Source: Halalkalibacter akibai JCM 9157
Lineage (GTDB): Bacteria > Bacillota > Bacilli > Bacillales > Bacillaceae_D
Length of the DNA: 64,000 nt
Direction: 5' to 3'
NCBI RefSeq assembly: GCF_000513135.1
Contig: NZ_BAUV01000015.1
Coordinates: 22,066 to 86,065, forward strand
Shown here: in pieces, positions 1 to 9,681 of the stretch
Position numbering within the stretch: position 1 is the stretch's first letter
Layout: the number at the start of each line of letters is the position of its first letter
The notes under the pieces: generated by a model
The model's input: the letters and a program-made list of their open reading frames with translations, nothing else
What the model was told of the DNA's origin: nothing
The model's database searches: none
Program-made: the position numbers and the translations under genes

Positions 1-2
1 TA

Positions 3-1433
3 TTTTTCAAAAATTACTGGACGTTTAATCTAAACAAACTAATTTTGTTTTATATTCTTGTAATAATGCCGATCTTACCGATTTTTATTCAGGGGAATGG
101 AATAAGAATGCATAACTTGATGGAGCTGACAAATTTCGCTTTGTTTCTAGCCCTACTAATGACATATCATTTATTAGAATCGACAAGTAAACCAGCTTTT
201 CATAAAGGTCAATCTTATCTCCAAGTGGCCATTGTTGCCTTGTTTTTTCTTTTTATGAACCCCTTATATAACCTAGGGGATGTTGCATTGGCAACAACAG
301 ATGCAGAAGTGAAGTTAAGATTTTTTGAAGAAGTGGATTTACTTACATTTAATGAAGCTCGTAATTTAGCAATGAAGTTAACGGGAGATGAGGAATTCTA
401 TTTTTATCAACGTCCAAATGAAGACTTTCATAACGTCTATAAATTCTCCAACGAAAATTTTTCAATTGATATTGATGGTGTATCAGGAATGGTCTTAAAC
501 TTTCATAAACATCATTCAGTGAAAGGCTCATCGTTGACAAACGAAGACTATATTTCACTCTCTAGGAAAACGTTAGAATCATTAGGAAGAAATTTACTTC
601 CAGAAGACCGACTTTCTTTTACAGTGAGTGATTCTGAAAATAGGGTATCAGTTGATATTGCGCCCACGTATTCAGATGGCTCTGTTATTGAAGAAACATA
701 CCCTGGTACTACTCTTATCTGGGAGAATGAAACACTTATGGAGATGCATGAATGGGCAGATGTATATCAGATTGATTCATTAAGAAATACAAGGGTTACA
801 AATAGTGGTATTAAAGAAAAATTAACGAACTGGTTCGAACTCCTTGATCTTGAAGTACCGCCCTATGCCATTCGAAGAGTTCAATATGGTTATAGCAATA
901 GAAGAATTGAATTAATGCTGGAAACAAAGGAACGTCATAACATTACAATTGACGGGATATCTGGGGAGATTATTAGTTTTAATGGGGATTTTCCTGAGAA
1001 CCAAAACTTCAGTGAGTGGGAAAACCGTCTTTTAGCAGAGAAAGGAATTTCGAAGTCTAAATGGATTCGACATAGAGAAAGTAATTGGTGGGTTTGGACT
1101 ATGGAAAAACCGTCTGATAGATTTCTTATGTATGAGCATCGTTTCGGTTATCAACATAATGATACATTCTTCAGCTATGATAAAGCGATTGATTATTTCT
1201 CGATCCCAAAAAGTAAAACAAAAAATGCTGGAAGTAAAGAGGCTATTGAAATAGTTCTAGATCATATTGGCCAATTTCCTTACGCAACACGAACTAGGTT
1301 TACACATGTCATTAATCAGCACGATGAAATTAAGCCTGCTTGGCTAGTTGTTGTTCAACCATATGGTAGCTCCGAACGCAAACTTTATTTAGTCAATATT
1401 GAAACAAAAGAGGTGGAGCCGTTATATGAATAA
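3..1433 (+). CDS. Membrane protein with YcdB/PepSY-like repeats (5' partial)
   Basis: The frame is open from the first bases of the window, so the true start lies upstream; the first start codon inside is TTG at 45. Three hydrophobic stretches in about the first 75 residues after that codon are followed by a roughly 380-residue hydrophilic part, predicted outside the cell. That part holds repeated units of the kind 'amino-acid helix, then IDIDGVSG or ITIDGISG strand', which resemble YcdB/YcdC or PepSY-like repeats. I infer this from pattern only. Its last codons overlap the next gene, and a sigma factor follows, so it may belong to the same operon as a target or a sensor. The function is unknown. 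Confidence 0.6.
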   Translation, partial: FFKNYWTFNLNKLILFYILVIMPILPIFIQGNGIRMHNLMELTNFALFLALLMTYHLLESTSKPAFHKGQSYLQVAIVALFFLFMNPLYNLGDVALATTDAEVKLRFFEEVDLLTFNEARNLAMKLTGDEEFYFYQRPNEDFHNVYKFSNENFSIDIDGVSGMVLNFHKHHSVKGSSLTNEDYISLSRKTLESLGRNLLPEDRLSFTVSDSENRVSVDIAPTYSDGSVIEETYPGTTLIWENETLMEMHEWADVYQIDSLRNTRVTNSGIKEKLTNWFELLDLEVPPYAIRRVQYGYSNRRIELMLETKERHNITIDGISGEIISFNGDFPENQNFSEWENRLLAEKGISKSKWIRHRESNWWVWTMEKPSDRFLMYEHRFGYQHNDTFFSYDKAIDYFSIPKSKTKNAGSKEAIEIVLDHIGQFPYATRTRFTHVINQHDEIKPAWLVVVQPYGSSERKLYLVNIETKEVEPLYE

Positions 1434-1689
1434 AAAGGATGAGTGTTCAATTTATCAATCATTATATGAGTTATATGTGGATGAAGAAGTGGAAGAAGAG
1501 ACGGTCAAATGGATGAAAAATCACGAAAAGACATGTGAGAACTGTAGAGGTACAGAGGAGAAGAACATGGAAGTAATACGGAATACAGAAGATTATCAAA
1601 AAATAAAATCCATAAAGATCGTTACATTTATTATGTATGGCTTCTTTCTCGCGCTCTCGATCTGGATGTCTATATGGTATCTTTGGTAA
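1426..1689 (+). CDS. Small zinc-finger anti-sigma-type membrane protein
   Basis: This 87-residue protein has an H-x3-C-x2-C motif (HEKTCENC, about residues 35-42), as in the zinc-binding anti-sigma domain, and one C-terminal membrane helix (about 65-85). The ATG at 1426 sits 8 bases inside the end of the preceding gene, behind a GAGGTGGAG ribosome binding site. The stop TAA overlaps the next start as TAATG, so translation of the sigma factor is probably coupled to it. An anti-sigma role is inferred from motif and position. A second protein of the same kind lies on the other side of the sigma gene. Confidence 0.65.
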   Translation: MNKKDECSIYQSLYELYVDEEVEEETVKWMKNHEKTCENCRGTEEKNMEVIRNTEDYQKIKSIKIVTFIMYGFFLALSIWMSIWYLW

Positions 1690-2222
1690 TGAAAAAATGG
1701 GATAGTCTTGAAAATTTATATATAGAATATTACGATGAAATATTCCGTTACCTTCTTAAACGTGTGCAGAGAATAGAACTAGCGCAAGACTTAACACAAG
1801 ATACATTTATTAAAGCGTTTAATGGCTTATCTTCTTTTCAAGGTAAGTCTTCTATTAAAACATGGCTTTATACCATTGCACATAATACCTTTATCAACTG
1901 GTATAGACGTGATACAAAATTTCACTATCATTCCATTGATATTGTGCAGCCAATGGAACAAACATTGTATTCGGATCCAGTTGCTTCTTTTCAACTTAAA
2001 GAAAAACAACAGGAAGTCATACATCTTATTTTTAAGCTCAAACAGGATTATCAACATGTATTAATTTTGAGAGAATTTCAAGAATTAACTTATGAGGAAA
2101 TAGCAGAAGTTTTAGATTGGAAATTGTCTAAAGTGAAAACAAATTTACACCGAGCTAAGCTAGAACTTAAGAAATGTATAGCGAAAAAAGAGGATGATAT
2201 AGATGAATTGTTTTCTAATTAG
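1689..2222 (+). CDS. ECF RNA polymerase sigma factor
   Basis: A 177-residue ECF (group 4) sigma-70 factor. Region 2 is seen as the helix YYDEIFRYLLKRV followed by DLTQDTFIKAF and WLYTIAHNTFINWYRR (-10 recognition). Region 4 is VLILREFQELTYEEIAEVL with the helix-turn-helix ending in SKVKTNLHRAK (-35 recognition). I chose ATG 1689, which overlaps the upstream stop (TAATG); an earlier in-frame ATG at 1674 would add five residues. It is flanked by two zinc-finger membrane proteins, an arrangement expected for membrane-controlled release of a sigma factor. The regulon cannot be read from the sequence. Confidence 0.9.
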   Translation: MKKWDSLENLYIEYYDEIFRYLLKRVQRIELAQDLTQDTFIKAFNGLSSFQGKSSIKTWLYTIAHNTFINWYRRDTKFHYHSIDIVQPMEQTLYSDPVASFQLKEKQQEVIHLIFKLKQDYQHVLILREFQELTYEEIAEVLDWKLSKVKTNLHRAKLELKKCIAKKEDDIDELFSN

Positions 2223-2496
2223 AGATTTACTGCCTCTTTATATAGAAGGAGATTGTTCATTTGAAACTGAGAAACTGATTAAAGAGCATATTAACAATTG
2301 CCAGGAGTGTAAGAAACTTCTGGAAATGATGGATGAACCTTTTGATGTTAAAGAAATGACAGGTAGTGAAGAAGAAAAAGTTTTACCCGACTCCAAAAAG
2401 CTCATGCAATTATATTATGCCAAACTAATCTTAAAAGGGACCGGGTTGTTTATATTGATTTATGTGCTGATTGTAACTTTTACTCTATTAAAATAA
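2203..2496 (+). CDS. Zinc-finger anti-sigma factor, membrane anchored
   Basis: This 97-residue protein opens with MNCFLIRDLLPLYIEGDCS, typical of the anti-sigma zinc-finger family (PF13490-like), and carries H-x3-C-x2-C (HINNCQEC, about residues 29-36). One membrane helix lies near the C terminus (about 76-96). The ATG lies 20 bases inside the sigma gene, so the two are translationally coupled, the usual layout for sigma and its cognate anti-sigma factor. This makes it a better candidate for the cognate anti-sigma than the similar protein at 1426. Confidence 0.8.
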   Translation: MNCFLIRDLLPLYIEGDCSFETEKLIKEHINNCQECKKLLEMMDEPFDVKEMTGSEEEKVLPDSKKLMQLYYAKLILKGTGLFILIYVLIVTFTLLK

Positions 2497-2515
2497 TGTA
2501 AGTAAGGAGATTCAC

Positions 2516-2995
2516 ATGATTATTTGGAACATAGAAAAGCTGGCTCTTAAATTAAAAAATAATGAAATAACAGAAAAAGAGAAATTCATTTACTTCTTTA
2601 TTTATATTGTATTAAGTGGTTTTGTAGGGTATTACACTATTGAATTTGCTTCTAATTTACAAAGGATGATAGAGCTACTGATTACTTCTATTATAACAAT
2701 ACTTGGTTTATTGTTTTGTTTTAACATCAATCAAAAAGGAGATGGAAAGGTCTTTATTGAAAGATATATTTGTTTAAGTTTACCGATTTCAATCAGAATA
2801 ATTGTCTACGGTACACTTTTATATGGACTATATATGATTATCGCTTTATTCACCATGTCTGGATATTATGATCCTACAAACGATCTCTTACTTGATTTTG
2901 TTTACACTTTTTTGATTCAACTTGTTTTCTATGTACTGCTGTATCGTTGGATTCGAGTTATTGCTAATAATAAGGAGAATAAGAATTCTCAATAG
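2516..2995 (+). CDS. Hypothetical integral membrane protein
   Basis: The 159-residue protein has about four predicted membrane helices (near residues 25-45, 50-68, 95-118 and 128-148) and a charged C-terminal tail rich in N, K and E. A good ribosome binding site (AAGGAG, 7 bases before ATG) precedes it. It follows the anti-sigma gene by 20 bases and is probably the last gene of the sigma operon. I do not recognise a family. It could be a third membrane partner of the sigma control system or a regulated target. Confidence 0.6.
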   Translation: MIIWNIEKLALKLKNNEITEKEKFIYFFIYIVLSGFVGYYTIEFASNLQRMIELLITSIITILGLLFCFNINQKGDGKVFIERYICLSLPISIRIIVYGTLLYGLYMIIALFTMSGYYDPTNDLLLDFVYTFLIQLVFYVLLYRWIRVIANNKENKNSQ

Positions 2996-3131
2996 GCACT
3001 ATCATAAAATTAATTTGATTAATACCTTCTAAAAGCTTCAATAGTTTACAAATTGAAATGTTCTTGCTACTATAACGGAAGCAAGGAACCGCTTTCTCTA
3101 CTCTAAAATAGACTTAGTTGGAGGTTATATA

Positions 3132-4115
3132 ATGGACTATCGCAAGCTGGGTAATACTGATTTAAATGTAAGTGAACTAAGTTTTGGTACATGGGCAATT
3201 GGTGGCTCATGGGGTAATGTCAATGATGAAGAATCCTTAAGAGCACTTGAATATGCTATGGATAAAGGAGTTAACTTCTTTGATACAGCTGATGTTTATG
3301 GAGATGGACACAGTGAAGAACTTCTAGCCAAGGCAACGAAAGGAAAAGAAGATAAAATACACATTGCAACAAAATTTTGCCGTGCCGGTGACATACATAA
3401 CCCAGAAACATATTCATACGACTCTGTTAAGAAATATTTAGAGCAGAGCTTAACACGTTTGAACCGTGACTATATCGACTTATATCAAATTCATTGTCCG
3501 CCAACGGCTATTCTAAAAGATGGCCAGGTGTTTGAAGTGTTAGATAAGCTTCAACAAGAAGGAAAGATTAGATATTACGGAGTTAGTGTCGAGACAGTTG
3601 AAGAAGGTCTTATTTGCTTAGAAAACCCCAATGTACGTGCCCTACAAGTGATCTTTAACTTGTTTAGACAAAAGCCTTTAGAAGAGCTTTTTCCAAAAGC
3701 ATATAATAAAGGAGTTGGAATTCTAGCTCGAGTTCCATTAGCTAGCGGACTTCTTACAGGTAAATTTACAAAGGAAACCTCTTTTGAAGTAGACGACCAT
3801 CGGAACTTCAACCGCAACGGTGAAGCTTTTAATGTTGGAGAAACATTTGCAGGTATTGAGTTTAAAAAGGGCGTTGAACTGAGTGAAAAGCTTCAATGGA
3901 TTACAACTGGACGTGATCAAATGGCAAAAGCTGCATTGCGTTGGATTCTTGATCAAAAAGAAATAAGCTGTGTAATACCAGGTTTTAAAAATGTTAACCA
4001 AGTTGATAGTAATCTCCAGGCTAGAACGGTTCCTTCTTTTACATCAGAGGAACTAACTAAGTTAAAAGAATTTTACCAAAATGAAGTAAAATCACATATT
4101 AGAGGGCCGTACTAA
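3132..4115 (+). CDS. Aldo/keto reductase
   Basis: A 327-residue NADPH-dependent oxidoreductase of the aldo/keto reductase fold. The catalytic tetrad is visible: Asp in NFFDTADVYG (about 52), Tyr four to five residues later, Lys in IATKF (about 83) and His in YQIHCPP (about 121). The C-terminal cofactor-binding segment ISCVIPGFKNVNQVDSN is also typical. Length and sequence fit the YhdN/IolS-like group, whose physiological substrates are mostly unknown. It has its own RBS (TTGGAGG) and is followed directly by a strong terminator, so it is a single-gene unit. Confidence 0.9.
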   Translation: MDYRKLGNTDLNVSELSFGTWAIGGSWGNVNDEESLRALEYAMDKGVNFFDTADVYGDGHSEELLAKATKGKEDKIHIATKFCRAGDIHNPETYSYDSVKKYLEQSLTRLNRDYIDLYQIHCPPTAILKDGQVFEVLDKLQQEGKIRYYGVSVETVEEGLICLENPNVRALQVIFNLFRQKPLEELFPKAYNKGVGILARVPLASGLLTGKFTKETSFEVDDHRNFNRNGEAFNVGETFAGIEFKKGVELSEKLQWITTGRDQMAKAALRWILDQKEISCVIPGFKNVNQVDSNLQARTVPSFTSEELTKLKEFYQNEVKSHIRGPY

Positions 4116-4127
4116 GGCCAATACAGG

Positions 4128-4168
4128 ACCCGAGTATCACAGATAAGCTGTGCATATTCGGGTTTTTT
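4128..4168 (+). terminator. Rho-independent terminator of aldo/keto reductase gene
   Basis: The arms ACCCGAGTATCACAG and CTGTGCATATTCGGGT pair around a short AT loop and are followed by a T-run. Confidence 0.85.
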
Positions 4169-4297
4169 ACATTAATCACACTAGTAAGGTAGTCATCATA
4201 TCAGATTCTTGTTTAGCCATAGTTAATATTTCCACTTATTTCTAAGGAGTAAATATCCTTGGTTGAAGACAATAAGGTAGGAGAGGTGGTGAAGAAT

Positions 4298-4489
4298 ATG
4301 CAAAAAACACTAGGTGTTCATGAGAGTTTAGAATTGCATGAATTACTAACTTTTAAAAATCTTTGCCTTACTAAGGCAACAACCATGAAAGCAATCGTAA
4401 ATTGTGAACAGCTTCAATCCTTAATGGAACAAGATATTCAAAACAGTACTCAGGCTATACAGCAATACCAAAGTCTAATGCAAAAATAG
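4298..4489 (+). CDS. Spore coat-like protein, YraG family
   Basis: A small helical protein (63 residues) that resembles B. subtilis YraG, a partner of CotF-like coat proteins. ATG 4298 follows AGGAGAGGTGG closely. A TTG at 4259, with its own AAGGAG nine bases ahead, would add 13 residues and cannot be excluded. The next gene starts 10 bases after its stop and is its usual companion (YraF/CotF-like). Expression late in sporulation, in the mother cell, is inferred from the family; no sigma-K or sigma-E promoter could be assigned with confidence. Confidence 0.7.
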   Translation: MQKTLGVHESLELHELLTFKNLCLTKATTMKAIVNCEQLQSLMEQDIQNSTQAIQQYQSLMQK

Positions 4490-4499
4490 GAGCGATAAG

Positions 4500-4817
4500 A
4501 TGAACGATTTTATCCAAAAAGTAACTGGTTTAGGTGCCATGACCGATCAAATTGTAGCAACAGATATGCTAATTTCTTCGAAAACAGCAATGAAAAACAT
4601 AGCTTTTGCAATCACCGAAACCGTGACACCAGAAGTGCGAACAGTACTAACCCAACAACTTCAACAGTCAATCCAGCTTCATAATCAACTTTCAGATTAC
4701 ATGATTGAAAAAGGGTATTATCATCCATATGATTTAAATGAACAAGTAAAAGTTGATTTTGTTGCTGCACAAACGGCTCTATCTTTAACTAATCAAGGCC
4801 AACAAATCCAACAATAA
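4500..4817 (+). CDS. CotF-family spore coat protein, YraF-like
   Basis: This 105-residue protein belongs to the CotF/YraF family of spore coat proteins. The family signature is clear in GAMTDQIVATDMLISSKTA at the N terminus and in ETVTPEVRTVL and EKGYYHPYDLNEQ in the second half. It is thought to form a four-helix, ferritin-like bundle. It forms a two-gene operon with the YraG-like gene 10 bases upstream and ends at a terminator. Confidence 0.85.
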   Translation: MNDFIQKVTGLGAMTDQIVATDMLISSKTAMKNIAFAITETVTPEVRTVLTQQLQQSIQLHNQLSDYMIEKGYYHPYDLNEQVKVDFVAAQTALSLTNQGQQIQQ

Positions 4818-4823
4818 CGATAG

Positions 4824-4850
4824 AACCTTCACAAAGAGTGAAGGTTTTCT
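4824..4850 (+). terminator. Terminator of coat gene pair
   Basis: AACCTTCAC and GTGAAGGTT pair around AAAGA, followed by TTCT. The T-run is short. Confidence 0.6.
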
Positions 4851-4958
4851 ACGTTTAATGTTTAGGTACTTACCACTCCACTTATTAGTAATAAACATAT
4901 TTCAAAATAAACGTTACAAAGATAGTCTTATTACTATCTACCAACATTTAAATCAATA

Positions 4959-4988
4959 TTGACAGAGGGCAAAAGAATATGATAAATA
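4959..4988 (+). promoter_or_regulatory. Sigma-A promoter of htpG
   Basis: A perfect -35 box TTGACA (4959-4964) is followed after 18 bases by TAAATA (4983-4988). The CIRCE operator begins just downstream, where it would overlap the transcription start. Confidence 0.65.
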
Positions 4989-4997
4989 AAAATAGAG

Positions 4998-5024
4998 TTA
5001 GCAATCACTAGTAGAGAGTGCTAA
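4998..5024 (+). promoter_or_regulatory. CIRCE operator (HrcA binding site)
   Basis: TTAGCAATC, nine bases, then GAGTGCTAA. This matches the CIRCE consensus TTAGCACTC-N9-GAGTGCTAA with one mismatch in the left arm and exact spacing. It implies repression of htpG by HrcA, relieved on heat shock. Confidence 0.85.
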
Positions 5025-5060
5025 TAATGATCATTAATTACATTGGAAGGGGAACTATTC

Positions 5061-6941
5061 ATGGCGAAAAAACAATTCAAAGCAGAATCAAAACGACTAT
5101 TAGAAATGATGATTAACTCAATTTACACACAGAAAGAAATATTTCTAAGAGAGTTAATTTCTAATGCGAGTGATGCTATTGATAAAATGTATTATAAGGC
5201 TTTAACGGATGAGTCGATTGTGTTTGATAAAGATCAATACTACATAAAAGTGGAAACAGATAAACAAAACCGCAAATTAACAATCACTGATACAGGAATT
5301 GGTATGACAAAAGAAGAGCTTGAAATTAATTTAGGTACAATTGCTAAAAGTGGCTCTTTAGCGTTTAAAAGTGAAAATGAATTAAAAGATGGACATGATA
5401 TTATAGGTCAATTTGGAGTAGGCTTTTATTCAGCCTTTATGGTAGCTGATGAGGTTACGGTTACAAGTAAAGCTTTAGGTAGTCATGATGCATATAAATG
5501 GCAATCTGATGGAACAGACGGATATACCATTGAAGAAGCTGAAAAAGACACTTTTGGAACTACCATTGAATTAACGATAAAAGAAAATACAGAAGACGAA
5601 AACTATGACGAATACGTTGACTCTCATCGCTTACGAGCTATTATTAAGAAATATTCTGATTTCATACGTTACCCTATTAAAATGAATGTAACAGAAAGAA
5701 AACTTAAAGAAGGTAGTGACAATGAGTGGGAAGACTATACAGAAGTACAAACGATAAACAGTATGGTTCCCATTTGGAGAAAGAATAAAAGCGAGTTAAC
5801 AACAGAGGATTACGAGAATTTCTACAAAGAAAAGCACTATGGTTTTGATAAGCCTTTAAAGCACATTCATATCAGCGTGGATGGTGCAGTGCGCTATAAT
5901 GCTATTTTGTATATTCCAGAGAACATTCCATTTGATTATTACACGAAGGAGTATGAAAAAGGGCTTGAGCTTTATTCCAATGGTGTGTTAATTATGAATA
6001 AATGTTCGGATCTCTTACCTGATCATTTTAGCTTTGTTAAAGGTATGGTAGATTCAGAGGATTTATCTCTTAATATTTCTAGAGAAATCCTGCAACATGA
6101 TCGTCAACTAAAATTAATTGCAAAGAACATTAACAATAAAATTAAAAGCCAGTTACAGAGTTTATTAAAAGATGAACGCGAGAAATATGAACAATTTTTT
6201 AAAGCTTTTGGTAGACAGATCAAATATGGTGTTTACACTGATTTTGGTTCAAATAAAGAGGCTTTACAAGATTTATTGATGTTCTACTCTTCTACTGAGA
6301 AGAAAATGGTTACATTAGCTGAATATACAGCTAGAATGCCAGAAGAACAAAAGTATATTTATTATGCTTCTGGAGAGTCGCATGAGCGAATTGAAAAATC
6401 ACCGCAACTTGAACTTGTTACAGATAAGGGATATGAAGTGTTATACTTCACAGAAGATATTGATGAATTTGCGATCAAAATGCTAATAAATTATAAAGAA
6501 AAAGAGTTTAAATCCGTATCAAGTGGGGATTTAGGAATCGAACCAGATGATCAGATTGAAAAGACGGAATCAGAAGAGCAAGAACATCACGATCTTTTTG
6601 AAGCTATGAAGAAGATTCTAGCAGATAAAGTCAAGGATGTTCGAGTTTCTAAACGTTTAAGAACACATCCAGTGTGCTTAGCAACAGACGGTGAAGTAAC
6701 CATTGAAATGGAAAAAATTCTACAAGCAATGCCTGATAACCAAAATATTAAAGCTGATAAAATTTTAGAAATCAACTTAAATCACGAAGTTTTCCAATCA
6801 ATTAAGAAAGCTTTCCAAAATGATCAAGAGAAACTAAACCTATATACAAAATTATTGTACAACCAAGCTCTATTAATTGAAGGACTTCCAATTGCGGATC
6901 CTGTTGAATTTACTAATGATATGTGCAAAATTATGAACTAA
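5061..6941 (+). CDS. htpG: HSP90-family molecular chaperone HtpG
   Basis: A 626-residue HSP90 chaperone, a normal bacterial length. The N-terminal GHKL ATPase domain shows [20 protein letters not shown] and [15 protein letters not shown]. The middle domain holds LNISREILQ, and the C-terminal dimerisation domain begins near residue 500. ATG 5061 is preferred because GGAAGGGGAAC precedes it; a TTG at 5043 lies before that RBS. The gene stands alone under a TTGACA promoter overlapped by CIRCE, so HrcA control is expected. This differs from B. subtilis, where htpG is outside the HrcA regulon. Confidence 0.97.
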   Translation: MAKKQFKAESKRLLEMMINSIYTQKEIFLRELISNASDAIDKMYYKALTDESIVFDKDQYYIKVETDKQNRKLTITDTGIGMTKEELEINLGTIAKSGSLAFKSENELKDGHDIIGQFGVGFYSAFMVADEVTVTSKALGSHDAYKWQSDGTDGYTIEEAEKDTFGTTIELTIKENTEDENYDEYVDSHRLRAIIKKYSDFIRYPIKMNVTERKLKEGSDNEWEDYTEVQTINSMVPIWRKNKSELTTEDYENFYKEKHYGFDKPLKHIHISVDGAVRYNAILYIPENIPFDYYTKEYEKGLELYSNGVLIMNKCSDLLPDHFSFVKGMVDSEDLSLNISREILQHDRQLKLIAKNINNKIKSQLQSLLKDEREKYEQFFKAFGRQIKYGVYTDFGSNKEALQDLLMFYSSTEKKMVTLAEYTARMPEEQKYIYYASGESHERIEKSPQLELVTDKGYEVLYFTEDIDEFAIKMLINYKEKEFKSVSSGDLGIEPDDQIEKTESEEQEHHDLFEAMKKILADKVKDVRVSKRLRTHPVCLATDGEVTIEMEKILQAMPDNQNIKADKILEINLNHEVFQSIKKAFQNDQEKLNLYTKLLYNQALLIEGLPIADPVEFTNDMCKIMN

Positions 6942-7045
6942 TTCATAGTCAGTAGATTATTACGAGGATCAGCTGAAAATGTCTATTTTCTCTTCGGTTT
7001 AAGAGGGGAAATTTAAAATCAGTCTAAATATAGAAATTGCTTATT

Positions 7046-7088
7046 GGATTAATCCAGAAGGTCCGTACCTTTTGGATTAATCTTTTTT
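7046..7088 (+). terminator. Terminator downstream of htpG
   Basis: GGATTAATCCAGAAGGTCC pairs with GGTACCTTTTGGATTAATC apart from one or two mismatches and is followed by TTTTTT. Confidence 0.8.
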
Positions 7089-7182
7089 ATTGATACTGAT
7101 ACGACATTATTTTCGGGGTATTTAAGGTTTCAGGATAATTTAAAACTGATTTGAGCACAGTAAGGTGTAAAAGAGGGATTTT

Positions 7183-7608
7183 ATGAAATTACTGAAACTA
7201 TTATTTATTGTACTGTTATCCGTATTCATTTTTTCAGGAGCGGTTTCTGCGGGAACAACAATAGATAAAAATGAATTTATTTCTCAATTTGAAAAATCAG
7301 ATTTTGAATTTAACATTATAGATCAAGTAGATATAGAAATTAATTTTGCTGCTTCACAAACGATTTTAAAATTAGACGATGGGCGCATTCATATTTTTGA
7401 ATTTAGAGACCCTATAGAGATGGAAAATGAATCGCTTTTTGTTAGTAAAGATGGCTTTAGAATTGGTCATTCATTTTATAGTTGGGTGTCACAACCTCAC
7501 TTTTATAAAAAAGGTAATATTATCGTTCTTTATGTAGGAGAAAACAAAGAAATCATTCGCTGTTTAGATAAATTGTTAGGTAAACCATTCGCGGGCCAAA
7601 ATGATTGA
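7183..7608 (+). CDS. Secreted hypothetical protein
   Basis: The 141-residue product starts with a clear Sec signal peptide (MKLLKLLFIVLLSVFIFSG, cleavage probably after AVSA near residue 23). The mature part, about 118 residues, is acidic at its start (DKNEFISQFEKSDFEF) and beta-rich later. No lipobox or known motif is seen. An AGAGGG ribosome binding site precedes ATG and a terminator follows, so it is a single-gene unit. The function is unknown. Confidence 0.6.
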   Translation: MKLLKLLFIVLLSVFIFSGAVSAGTTIDKNEFISQFEKSDFEFNIIDQVDIEINFAASQTILKLDDGRIHIFEFRDPIEMENESLFVSKDGFRIGHSFYSWVSQPHFYKKGNIIVLYVGENKEIIRCLDKLLGKPFAGQND

Positions 7609-7643
7609 AAAACGAGACGTTTTTAAGAGACTGAGTAACTTTT

Positions 7644-7674
7644 GCGTTCCTGTAAAAAAACAGGGGCGCTTTTC
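7644..7674 (+). terminator. Terminator of secreted protein gene
   Basis: GCGTTCCTG and CAGGGGCGC pair (two G-U pairs) around an A-rich loop, followed by TTTTC. Confidence 0.7.
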
Positions 7675-7816
7675 TATTTTCTTTTTATTCAAAGGAAATT
7701 AATGTTAAAATAACTGCAACAAAATGTGTACAAACATAATTATAGTTGACCTTATTTAATAATAGTTAGTCTTTATAATTTTCAATTGAAAATAATAGAA
7801 TCAGGAGAAATGATGG

Positions 7817-9457
7817 ATGTCAGATGCAAAACTTCTTCGTGGTACACTTGTTTTAACTGCTGCAACCTATATATCTAAAATGTTAGGTCTTATCTACGTT
7901 ATTCCTTTTACAGCTATCGTGGGGCAAACAGGAAATGCATTATATCAATTTGGTTTTATTCCTTATACCGTTTTATTAAGTTTAGCAACACTAGGAGTAC
8001 CTTTAGCTGTCTCGAAATTTGTTTCAAAATACCAATCTATGGGAGATTATCAAATCGGTTATCGGCTATTAAAGACAGGGATTCTTTTTATGGCCGTTAA
8101 TGGTGTTATTGCGTTTCTTGTGTTATATGTTAGTGCACCTTTGATAGCGAGTTGGATTGTCATAGATCCTAACGAACTAAAAGGAAATTCAATGGAAGAC
8201 GTGATCTTTACAATTCGAATGGTTAGTGTTGCTTTATTAATCGTTCCAATAATGGCAATCATACGAGGTTTCTTTCAAGGACATCAGTCGATGGGGCCCA
8301 CAGCTGTTTCACAAGTTATTGAACAAATTGTTCGGATTATCTTTATCCTTTTAGCAGTCTATTTCATCATTTATGTAAAAGATGGTTCACTAGGATTAGC
8401 AGTTGGAATAGCAACACTAGGAGCTTTTTTTGGCGCTGGGGCAGGTATGATCGTATTATTATGGTATTGGATTAAAAGAAAATCTCTTATTTTGAACGAA
8501 GTAAAGTCTAGTACAGTCACACATACTCTTTCTCTAAAAGAAATGTATAAAGAAGTGATTGGCTATGCTATCCCTTTATCATTTATTGGATTGGCCATCC
8601 CCTTATTCCAATTAGTTGATTTATTTACAGTGACGAATGCCTTAAGCAAAAGTGGCTTAATGGCAGAGGGTGAACCCGTTACTTTTTTTGCCATTTTCAG
8701 TTCAACTGCTCATAAACTGATTCTAATTCCGATGGCATTAGCAACTGCTTTTTCGATTACGTTAGTACCAACTATCACTAAATCGTTTATATTAAATGAT
8801 CGAAAGGCCCTACAACAACAGATTACAAAAACATTTCGTATTATCTTATTCTTTACGGTTCCGGCTATTGTAGGATTATCTACCTTATCATATCCTGTAT
8901 TTAGTTTTTTTTACTGGCCTAATGAGGTAGAAATGGGTGGAATGGTATTAAGATACTACGCTCCGATTGCTTTATTTTTCTCTTTATTCGCTGTTTCAGG
9001 AGCTATTTTGCAAGGAATTAATAAACAAAGATTCGCGGTGATTGCACTCGTTTGTGGCTTAATTGTTAAGTTGTCTCTTAATTATATTCTTTTGTATCAA
9101 TGGGGACCCCTTGGAGGAATATTCTCTACATACCTTGGATATGCTCTGTCAATCGCAATAATGTTATGGGCGATACGGAGATATGCTGGTTATCAATTTA
9201 ATGAGCTGTTTAAAGAAACGACATCAGTATTTGTTTTTTCTACTATTATGGGCCTATATGCTTGGATCGTAATGATATACACTCAACATCATTTCCCTAT
9301 CGTAAATTGGACTAGTGCTGCAATTGTACTAAGTTCAAGTGTGTTAGTTGGTTTTTCGATTTACATTCTTTTAGGCTATCGATTTGGTGTAATTCAATCT
9401 GTATTAGGTAATCGGTCAAGGCAACAATCGTTCAATAGTAAACAAAATGAGGACTGA
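7817..9457 (+). CDS. murJ: Lipid II flippase, MurJ/YtgP-type polysaccharide exporter
   Basis: A 546-residue MOP-superfamily transporter with about 14 membrane helices. The N-terminal region (LLRGT...TYISKMLGLIYVIPFTAIVG, then TLGVPLAVSKFVSKY) closely matches B. subtilis YtgP, which acts as a MurJ lipid II flippase in cell wall synthesis. SpoVB and other paralogues share the fold; length and N terminus favour YtgP/MurJ. ATG 7817 has CAGGAG about ten bases upstream. The basic tail RSRQQSFNSKQNED is cytoplasmic. Confidence 0.85.
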   Translation: MSDAKLLRGTLVLTAATYISKMLGLIYVIPFTAIVGQTGNALYQFGFIPYTVLLSLATLGVPLAVSKFVSKYQSMGDYQIGYRLLKTGILFMAVNGVIAFLVLYVSAPLIASWIVIDPNELKGNSMEDVIFTIRMVSVALLIVPIMAIIRGFFQGHQSMGPTAVSQVIEQIVRIIFILLAVYFIIYVKDGSLGLAVGIATLGAFFGAGAGMIVLLWYWIKRKSLILNEVKSSTVTHTLSLKEMYKEVIGYAIPLSFIGLAIPLFQLVDLFTVTNALSKSGLMAEGEPVTFFAIFSSTAHKLILIPMALATAFSITLVPTITKSFILNDRKALQQQITKTFRIILFFTVPAIVGLSTLSYPVFSFFYWPNEVEMGGMVLRYYAPIALFFSLFAVSGAILQGINKQRFAVIALVCGLIVKLSLNYILLYQWGPLGGIFSTYLGYALSIAIMLWAIRRYAGYQFNELFKETTSVFVFSTIMGLYAWIVMIYTQHHFPIVNWTSAAIVLSSSVLVGFSIYILLGYRFGVIQSVLGNRSRQQSFNSKQNED

Positions 9458-9681
9458 TAATCGGTTTTGACTCCTTCTTTAAATTAATTAACATAGACGC
9501 CTAAACTAAGATTGTAAAGTAAAGTTATCATCTAACCATTTACTTGTTAATCTATCTGTTAAATGGAAATACTACACAGAAAATAACTTTACTAATGCTG
9601 TTAAATTCCAATTTATCTAGTAGCCTATAATTGTATTTGACTTTTATTTATTAGTCTTCATAATAAACATATATAATAGTA

